Source of the DNA: Spirochaetota bacterium
GTDB lineage: Bacteria > Spirochaetota > Spirochaetia > DSM-2461
Reading direction: 5' to 3'
Assembly (NCBI GenBank): GCA_003644105.1
Contig: QNBK01000004.1
Coordinates: 1 to 37,573 of the forward strand
Length of the DNA: 37,573 bases
Both the position numbers and the translations under genes were made by a program. Shown piece after piece: positions 8,762 to 15,763 of the stretch (position 1 is its first letter; every line of letters begins with the position of its first letter). The notes below the pieces were generated by a model. The model made no database searches and was not told the DNA's origin. It was given only the letters and a program-made list of their open reading frames with translations.

Positions 8762-10291
8762 ATGGGCGAAGTGAGTAACGAAGTCCGAAGACTGGAAACC
8801 CTCATAGAGATAAATTCTCTTATTAATTCTCAATACAGAGATGTAAGGGTTTTACTGTCAAGGATTATGGAATCAGCTGAACGGCTGATCGGCACCGATG
8901 CATCTTCCCTCCTTCTAGTAGATTCAGGCACAAACCAGCTTTATTTTGAAATTGCTCTTGGAGACAAGGGTGAAGATGTCAAGAAGTACACCCTGGAAAT
9001 GGGTGAGGGCATTGCCGGCTGGGTGGCCCTTAATAACCGGTCACTGGTTGTTAATGATGCTGGAAGCGATCCCAGACACTGTTCTCTTATCGGGGAAGAT
9101 ACCGGATATAAGACTGATATGCTGATTGCAGTACCCTTACGGGCCAAGGATGAGGTGATTGGTGTTCTTGAGGTAATCAACAAGTCTGATGGCAATAATT
9201 TTAATAATGATGACCTCAGGTTCCTTGAGGTTCTAGCCGATCAGGCTTCGATAGCAATTCAAAACGCCCGGGATTTCGGTCAACTCAGCAGTGAACTTGA
9301 TCGGTTGAGAACCCGTGTTGTTACTGATTCAGCCCAGAGGGACCAAGAGTTGGTGTGGAAAAGTCCGAAGACCGAAGCACTTCTTACCCAAGCTGATAGA
9401 ATCGCTTTATCTGATTCACCAGTTCTGATACTCGGGGAGAGCGGAACCGGAAAAGAACTGCTGGCAGATCGGCTTCACAACTATTCAAACAGAGCCGCCG
9501 GGCCTTTCATTAAGGTAAATTGTGCAGCTATCCCAGCCGATCTCATCGAATCTGAGCTTTTCGGCTATGTAAAAGGTGCTTTTACCGATGCTGTCAGAGA
9601 TAAATCCGGTTTTTTTGAACGGGCAGGCGGTGGTTCGTTATTCCTGGATGAGATTGCGGAACTTTCACTTTCGGCACAGGCAAAACTTCTTCGGGTTCTG
9701 CAAAACGGAACTTATCAAAGGGTAGGCGGTGAGGTTGATGTTACCGTTGATGTCAGGGTAATTGCCGCCACTAATAAAGATCTTGGAATCTCGGTCGACA
9801 GCGGTACATTTAGACAGGATTTGTACTACAGACTGGCTGTATTACCGATAGAAGTACCGCCGCTTCGTGACAGGGTTGAGGATATAGAGTTTCTCGCTCA
9901 TTATTTTCTTGACGGATTTAAGTTGGAACGAAAGGATGTTCCTTCAGATTTCAGTCTTGAGGCCCTGGAAGTATTGCTCTCTTACCGATGGCCGGGTAAT
10001 GTCAGGGAATTACAGAATGCTGTAGAACGTGCGGTAATTACATGCAGAGGGAAAAAAGAAATTACACCTTTGGATTTGGCTCTGCCAGGTAAGAACCGTG
10101 AGAATACTGAGTATAAAGGAAAGAATCTTAAGGATTCTGTAACATTGTTTAAAAAGAGTTTTGTAAGGGAAGTTCTATTTGCCCATGGCGGGAATCAAAC
10201 CCTTGCTGCGAATGCTCTCGGGATACAGAGAACTTACCTGTCCCGTATGATTAAAGAATTGAATATTAACCACCGAGGAGATGAAGCATAA
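8762..10291 (+). CDS. Sigma54-dependent transcriptional activator: GAF + AAA+ + Fis-type HTH
   Basis: GAF region (MGEGIAGWVALNNRSLVVND...VINKSDGNNFNNDDLRFLEVLADQASIAIQNA), AAA+ (ILGESGTGKELLADRLH; GAFTDA; GGGSLFLDEIAELS), Fis HTH (NQTLAANALGIQRTYLSRMIKELN). Confidence 0.93.
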   Translation: MGEVSNEVRRLETLIEINSLINSQYRDVRVLLSRIMESAERLIGTDASSLLLVDSGTNQLYFEIALGDKGEDVKKYTLEMGEGIAGWVALNNRSLVVNDAGSDPRHCSLIGEDTGYKTDMLIAVPLRAKDEVIGVLEVINKSDGNNFNNDDLRFLEVLADQASIAIQNARDFGQLSSELDRLRTRVVTDSAQRDQELVWKSPKTEALLTQADRIALSDSPVLILGESGTGKELLADRLHNYSNRAAGPFIKVNCAAIPADLIESELFGYVKGAFTDAVRDKSGFFERAGGGSLFLDEIAELSLSAQAKLLRVLQNGTYQRVGGEVDVTVDVRVIAATNKDLGISVDSGTFRQDLYYRLAVLPIEVPPLRDRVEDIEFLAHYFLDGFKLERKDVPSDFSLEALEVLLSYRWPGNVRELQNAVERAVITCRGKKEITPLDLALPGKNRENTEYKGKNLKDSVTLFKKSFVREVLFAHGGNQTLAANALGIQRTYLSRMIKELNINHRGDEA

Positions 10292-10963
10292 ATGAAAAAT
10301 GAAGCGACAGAGTTAACACTGAAAGAGAAAATTAACGACGGATTAACACGGCATTGGAAATTGGCGACAATAATTTTTACCACTTTACTAATTATAATGG
10401 CCGTAATTCTGGTTATCGGATATTTAAACAGAGGAAAGGTTGCAGAATCTGCAATGCTGGCAGAGGATATTCAATCTTCTTATACCGCCTGGATGCAGGA
10501 AGCTCCGGAAAACCGCGATGATACAGAGCTTGAAGATATGATATCCAGAGCACTTGAAGACTATCCGAAAATGTTTGCAGCTCAAAGAGCTTTGTTCACC
10601 CGAGGGCTAATGGCTCTTGAGAACAAAGAATGGGATGTGGCGTCTGAAGCATTTGAAACTCTTGCCGATAATTGGGACGAAAGCTACCTGGCACCGGTGA
10701 GTCTGTACAATGCCGGAGCTGCCCGGGAAGAAGCCGGCGATCCGGAAGGGGCTGGAGCATTATGGCAGCGTCTGGTTGATAACTATGCAGAAGTTTCTCC
10801 TGATGCACCTGAAGCGCTTTTTAATCTGGGAAGATTAGCTGAAGAAAATGGCGACACATCCGAGGCTGTCGGCTTTTACAAAGATGTGAACTCAAGATTT
10901 CCCAAGAGCAGGTGGACGGATCTTTCGAAAAGCCGTATTCTGGTCTTGGAAGGCCGCTCATAA
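10292..10963 (+). CDS. Membrane-anchored TPR protein
   Basis: One TM helix (LATIIFTTLLIIMAVILVIGYL) then TPR-like repeats; start abuts the upstream stop. Confidence 0.8.
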   Translation: MKNEATELTLKEKINDGLTRHWKLATIIFTTLLIIMAVILVIGYLNRGKVAESAMLAEDIQSSYTAWMQEAPENRDDTELEDMISRALEDYPKMFAAQRALFTRGLMALENKEWDVASEAFETLADNWDESYLAPVSLYNAGAAREEAGDPEGAGALWQRLVDNYAEVSPDAPEALFNLGRLAEENGDTSEAVGFYKDVNSRFPKSRWTDLSKSRILVLEGRS

Positions 10964-11001
10964 AACAAGGTTAATTTGCCCTGGATAAGCCTTAACAGGC
11001 A

Positions 11002-11032
11002 TCCCCCTTCGGGATATCCCGGCAGAGGGGGA
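11002..11032 (+). promoter_or_regulatory. Stem-loop overlapping the Shine-Dalgarno of the cyclase gene
   Basis: T CCCCC T (11002-11008) pairs with A GGGGG A (11026-11032); inner stem CGGG-ATAT-CCCG (11010-11021). GGGGGAG (11027-11033) is the only good SD for TTG 11036. Confidence 0.5.
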
Positions 11033-11035
11033 GTC

Positions 11036-13408
11036 TTGAGTTCTAACAGTAATTTTAAGCATACCTTTTTTTCACCGAAATACTTTGGAATGATGATAGG
11101 TGTTATTATTTTTCTTCTGTTTGTCGGATTGGGTTATCTGACGGATGGCCTTAAAAATCTTGAAACCCAAGTGATGGATCTTCATCTCAACCTGAAGAAT
11201 ACATGGCAGGTTCAATCAAGGGACGGCAGCGTAACCAGGGAAAACAAATCCAGTAAACTCTCCGATGATATTGTTATAATCGGTGTTGATAATAAATCCC
11301 TGGAAACCTACGGTCAGTGGCCGTTCCCTCGGCGGATACATGCGGATTTATTGAATTCCTTTTCAAGAATCAAAGATCAGAATCAACGGGAATCTGCTGT
11401 TCTTCTGGACTTTCTCTTCAATGAGACGGCTGACAGAGCCTATGAAGATGTTATTCTTCTTGACTCCATTAAAGAAAACGGGAATGTTTCTCTTCAAACA
11501 CTTCACACAACTCTCCCTATAAACTCATATGATCAGGATGCTTTAACAGACAGATTTCAAATACTTCTGGATAATTACGGTGAGTTGAAGAATATTAAGG
11601 GGGACTTGTCAAAAGTGTCCCCTCAATACGGAATTGAATCGCCTCTGATACCCTATGGCAGAGCAATTAATTCTTATGGCCATGCTACCTACAAAGAAGA
11701 TTACGATAAAACCCATCGTCGTCTTCAGTTGGTTTCCAGGTATAGCATTCAGATAAACGAATATACGTTTAAAGATCTGAAACCTGGTATGGATTTCGGA
11801 GTTATCAACAGGGGACACCTGGCATGGGAAAATGAAAGTGGAGCCCTTGAAACTGTCCAGCTGCCCCTGGATTCAGAGTCTTTGGATAATCTGAGTAAAG
11901 ATATACAGCGCCGTGGATTAAAAGGTATGACTCTGCCGGATTACAAGTTTACCTCGTATGAGGATCATTTTATTCCGGCCATTTCCCTGACTCTAGCTCT
12001 ACAGTACTTTAATAAGAGCCTCGATGATGTAGAGGTAGTCTACGGTTCTCACATTTTAATACCTTCACCCATGAAATGGGATAAAACTTCCGGGATCTGG
12101 ACTCCATATATTATTCCCGGCAATGCTGAGACCGAGTATATAGTGATACCCATAGACGATGGCGGCAACATGCTGATTAATTTTATGGGCCCTAAATCTT
12201 CCGCTATTCAGGGTGAGTATAGAACGTTCCCCGTACGAAGTTATTCCCGGTTTGCACAGATTGCTCCCGGAATGAACTCTGAAACCTGGAATAAAACCAA
12301 TGGTCTCGGCGGGAAAGTCGTAATGGTGGGAGCTTTTACTCTGGGTATGGCCGATGATGAAAAGCCGACACCAATGGGTCTGATGTTCGGCGTGGAAATA
12401 CACGCCAACGCTCTGAATACCATACTCATGGAAAACTTTATTCAAAAGCCGCCGGTGTGGGTGAACACCCTGGTGTTGCTTATTCTGATTCTTTTCTTTG
12501 CTTTCATTACATCAAGGATGAAGGGGCTTGCTTGGTCGGTGGTAATACTTCTGGCGTTTGTTGTGGTGTCATTTCTGACAATTACCATCCTGTTTGAATA
12601 CCAGGGTATCCTGATTGACTGGGCGACTCCGATAATTGCTGTGATTTGTACCTTTGTAGCTGTTGTAATTTATAGAGTTTTTACCGCTGAAAAAGATAAA
12701 CGGCAGATAAAAAATGTTTTTGGACAGTTTATTGCACCGGAACTGGTTGAGGAACTTGCCGTTTCACCGCCGGAGCTGGGTGGTAATAATATCAACGGTA
12801 CGGTTCTTTTTTCAGATATCAGGGACTTCTCAGGACTCTCTCTCCGGCAGGATGCGCCAACTCTTGTACATATTCTAAATGATTATCTGACTGTGATGAC
12901 CGACAACATGGTTATCGATTACAACGGCACCCTGGACAAGTATATCGGTGATGCCATCATGACATTCTGGGGCGCACCCAAGGAATATGAGGATCATGCG
13001 GTTAAGGCCTGTAAATCGGCCATAGCCCAGATACGGCTTCTTGACAGTCTGAATCCCAGTCTTATGGAAAAGTATAATGAGAGATTGGCAATCGGGATTG
13101 GTATCAATTCAGGTTCAAAAGAAGGTAAGGATCTTATGGTGGCGTACATGGGAAGTGAAGGGCGGAAGAACTACACAGCCATGGGTGATGCAGTAAATCT
13201 GGCCAGCCGCCTGGAAGGTGTCAATAAAAAATACAAATCAACAATACTGATCAGTGAGGATACCTACGATCTGATTAAACATGATGACAATTTTGTTGTT
13301 AGAGAGATTGATGAGATTCGTGTGAAAGGGCGTAACAAACCAGTCACTATATTTGAGCTGATTGACTATGAGGGTGAGCTTAAGGATGGTTTTGGTGATG
13401 GGGAGTAG
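11036..13408 (+). CDS. CHASE2-domain class III adenylate/guanylate cyclase
   Basis: N-terminal TM, extracytoplasmic CHASE2-like region (DIVIIGVDNKSLETYGQWPFPRRIHADLLNSF), three TM helices, cyclase domain (VLFSDIRDFSGLS...LDKYIGDAIMTFWGAP...NYTAMGDAVNLASRLEG). TTG 11036 with SD preferred over 10976. Confidence 0.92.
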   Translation: MSSNSNFKHTFFSPKYFGMMIGVIIFLLFVGLGYLTDGLKNLETQVMDLHLNLKNTWQVQSRDGSVTRENKSSKLSDDIVIIGVDNKSLETYGQWPFPRRIHADLLNSFSRIKDQNQRESAVLLDFLFNETADRAYEDVILLDSIKENGNVSLQTLHTTLPINSYDQDALTDRFQILLDNYGELKNIKGDLSKVSPQYGIESPLIPYGRAINSYGHATYKEDYDKTHRRLQLVSRYSIQINEYTFKDLKPGMDFGVINRGHLAWENESGALETVQLPLDSESLDNLSKDIQRRGLKGMTLPDYKFTSYEDHFIPAISLTLALQYFNKSLDDVEVVYGSHILIPSPMKWDKTSGIWTPYIIPGNAETEYIVIPIDDGGNMLINFMGPKSSAIQGEYRTFPVRSYSRFAQIAPGMNSETWNKTNGLGGKVVMVGAFTLGMADDEKPTPMGLMFGVEIHANALNTILMENFIQKPPVWVNTLVLLILILFFAFITSRMKGLAWSVVILLAFVVVSFLTITILFEYQGILIDWATPIIAVICTFVAVVIYRVFTAEKDKRQIKNVFGQFIAPELVEELAVSPPELGGNNINGTVLFSDIRDFSGLSLRQDAPTLVHILNDYLTVMTDNMVIDYNGTLDKYIGDAIMTFWGAPKEYEDHAVKACKSAIAQIRLLDSLNPSLMEKYNERLAIGIGINSGSKEGKDLMVAYMGSEGRKNYTAMGDAVNLASRLEGVNKKYKSTILISEDTYDLIKHDDNFVVREIDEIRVKGRNKPVTIFELIDYEGELKDGFGDGE

Positions 13409-13419
13409 GGGGATGTTCT

Positions 13420-14403
13420 TTGCCTAGAAAAGGATATATCCCGTTAATAGCCAGTGTTTTAATTCTCAGTTTAATCAGTTGCGGTCTTCCGGATTATTCT
13501 TCTTTGGAAAAACCTGTCATGATGACAAAAGTTGATTTCGTTGATGATCCTGCAGAACCTGACCTGCCCAATACCGTCATTGCTTTTAAAACTCCTGTAA
13601 ATGACACAAATATCCTTGGATATTCCATTTTCTATAAAGTTTACTATAGTGATACTGAAGATCCTGATTTTATATTGCAACCTGGGGCACTTCCCGAAAC
13701 AAAAGTAGATAAAGATTATTTTGATGAGTTCACATATATAAATGATAATGTTGAAATGCAGCCGGGGGATTATATTCCTAATCAATGGGGCTATCTGAAA
13801 ATCGGCGAAGTTGGAAGTTCCGTTTTCGGAGAATATACAATAGAACATCCAGGTCCGGGTGAAGCTATTTATATTGACTTCGACCCTGATGGAGAGGGTG
13901 CCAGTCAATCTGATTCGAATCAAAGGTTGGAACCGGTTATTGGATATGATTACAATGGGACTTTATCGCCACATGTTACAGCCATAAAAACTCTGGCAAG
14001 AGGTTTTATAGATCCAAATGACGGATCAACATATTCTTTAACAACAGGTATTGATGAAAGACCAAGTGGGCTAAATCCTGGTGGGGATACATTCAGATCG
14101 TTTGTTAATGATTGGATGTTCGATCGTAATAATGATAATGATCATGTTTTTGATGGTGATTTGAGAAGAGCTTACAATATACTCTCCAACCATAATCAAC
14201 CAAGTGACTATCAAAATCTAGGAGATCCTTTTTTTTCTGGAGATCCATTGCCGGCAACACCTACTGGTGATGTGATAATAGGTTTTGTTGTGTACTCATT
14301 CGGCCGGAACATTTCAGGTGGACAATTTTCAAGTATTGCAAGTAAACCTGTCTATATTGGTGATATTAAGTATACTGATTTTTATGAATCAAGTAGTCGA
14401 TAG
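13420..14403 (+). CDS. Putative lipoprotein of unknown function
   Basis: Lipoprotein signal peptide MPRKGYIPLIASVLILSLISC|G (LISC lipobox), TTG start with SD AGGGGG. No recognised family. Confidence 0.75.
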   Translation: MPRKGYIPLIASVLILSLISCGLPDYSSLEKPVMMTKVDFVDDPAEPDLPNTVIAFKTPVNDTNILGYSIFYKVYYSDTEDPDFILQPGALPETKVDKDYFDEFTYINDNVEMQPGDYIPNQWGYLKIGEVGSSVFGEYTIEHPGPGEAIYIDFDPDGEGASQSDSNQRLEPVIGYDYNGTLSPHVTAIKTLARGFIDPNDGSTYSLTTGIDERPSGLNPGGDTFRSFVNDWMFDRNNDNDHVFDGDLRRAYNILSNHNQPSDYQNLGDPFFSGDPLPATPTGDVIIGFVVYSFGRNISGGQFSSIASKPVYIGDIKYTDFYESSSR

Positions 14404-14500
14404 GTAATAATGTAGTAATTGAACAAAAACATATATTGGTGTCATGACGATAACTTACTGATGAAGTAATGTAAATTAAACTCCGATTATAGGTAACACA

Positions 14501-14779
14501 ATGAGAGAACTGATTCTGATATTTTCATATATCGTATGTGCATTTATTCCCGTCTTTATTTTCAGGAAATTCCGCAGCGGTTTTTCTGTAGGGATGTTCT
14601 GGGCAACCTGGCTGTTCAGCATAACTGGAGCATTTGCCGGCGGACTTTTTGGAACAGCCGCATTTGCCCACGCCGGATTATTCTGGGGATTCCCCGGCAG
14701 TATTCTCTCCGGACTCATTGGTGCATGGCTGTTATCCAGTTTGTTTATCAGGCTTAAGGAAATCCCTGGAAACTGGTAG
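14501..14779 (+). CDS. Small multi-spanning membrane protein, unknown function
   Basis: 92 aa, strongly hydrophobic, Gly/Ala-rich helices (TGAFAGGLFGTAAFAHAGLFWGFPGSILSGLIGAWLLSSLF); weak SD. Confidence 0.5.
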   Translation: MRELILIFSYIVCAFIPVFIFRKFRSGFSVGMFWATWLFSITGAFAGGLFGTAAFAHAGLFWGFPGSILSGLIGAWLLSSLFIRLKEIPGNW

Positions 14780-14950
14780 GAGCCTAGGCGTCGCCGTCAT
14801 TCTTTTTCTATGCATAAATCATTTTTACCTCGCCCATAACTTCTGATAATGTATATTCTGTCTACCGGCAGTAATTGTATTATCTCCATGCTTTTGCTTA
14901 AAACCACCCCATTGCTTTCAAGGCGATAATTCCGATAATCTATCAGGAAT

Positions 14951-15763
14951 ATGAACAAAGCAGACTCAGATGAAAATAATCAGGCTTTTATGGATTTCCT
15001 TGGTATCATAACAACTCTTCGCGGGCCGGATGGATGCCCATGGGATAAAGAGCAGACCGCTGAAAGTCTCAGAGCTCACCTTATCGAGGAGAGCTATGAG
15101 GCAGTTGAAGCAATTGAGGAAAACGATCCCGACCATGTCCGGGAAGAGCTTGGTGATGTTCTGTTACTCATCTCCATGATCAGCCAGATTTACTCTGAAA
15201 CCGATGATTTCACCATTAAGGATGTAATTGATGAAATTAGTGCCAAATTGATTCGTAGACACCCCCATGTATTTGGAGATGAGAAGGTTGAAGACGCTGA
15301 AGAGGTTTTAAAGAACTGGGATCGAATTAAAATCGATATTGAGGGAAGAGGTGCTGATTCATCGGTACTTGATGGGATACCCGGAAGCCTGCCCCCTTTG
15401 GAGCGTTCCTATAAGATCCAGAAAAAAGCCGCAAAAAGAGGCTTTGACTGGCCTGACATCAATGGCCCGAAAGATAAGATAATTGAGGAACTTAATGAAA
15501 TAGAGATTGCCGTTGAGGAAGAATCACCTGAAGATATCGAAGGAGAAATCGGGGATCTTTTATTTTCTGTGGTTAATTATTCCCGTCATCTCGGTATTGA
15601 TCCTGCTCTGGCCCTGGGTCGTACCAATCGGAAGTTCGAGAAAAGATTTAAATATGTGGAGTCAAGCATGCAGAAAGACAGTATTCCCATGAATCCCGAA
15701 AATATCGAGGTAATGGATCGTTACTGGGACTCTTCTAAGAAGGAAACGCAATCTCATACTTAA
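14951..15763 (+). CDS. mazG: Nucleoside triphosphate pyrophosphohydrolase MazG
   Basis: LRGPDGCPWDKEQTAESLRAHLIEESYEAVEAIEENDPDHVREELGDVLLLISMISQI and a second MazG repeat (DKIIEELNEIEIAVEEESPEDIEGEIGDLLFSVVNYSRHLGIDP). Confidence 0.96.
   Translation: MNKADSDENNQAFMDFLGIITTLRGPDGCPWDKEQTAESLRAHLIEESYEAVEAIEENDPDHVREELGDVLLLISMISQIYSETDDFTIKDVIDEISAKLIRRHPHVFGDEKVEDAEEVLKNWDRIKIDIEGRGADSSVLDGIPGSLPPLERSYKIQKKAAKRGFDWPDINGPKDKIIEELNEIEIAVEEESPEDIEGEIGDLLFSVVNYSRHLGIDPALALGRTNRKFEKRFKYVESSMQKDSIPMNPENIEVMDRYWDSSKKETQSHT

Noticed and set aside
13471-13923. 150-aa ORF on -
   Set aside because: Antisense to the lipoprotein gene, which has a signal peptide and SD; Ile/Phe-rich translation typical of a shadow ORF.
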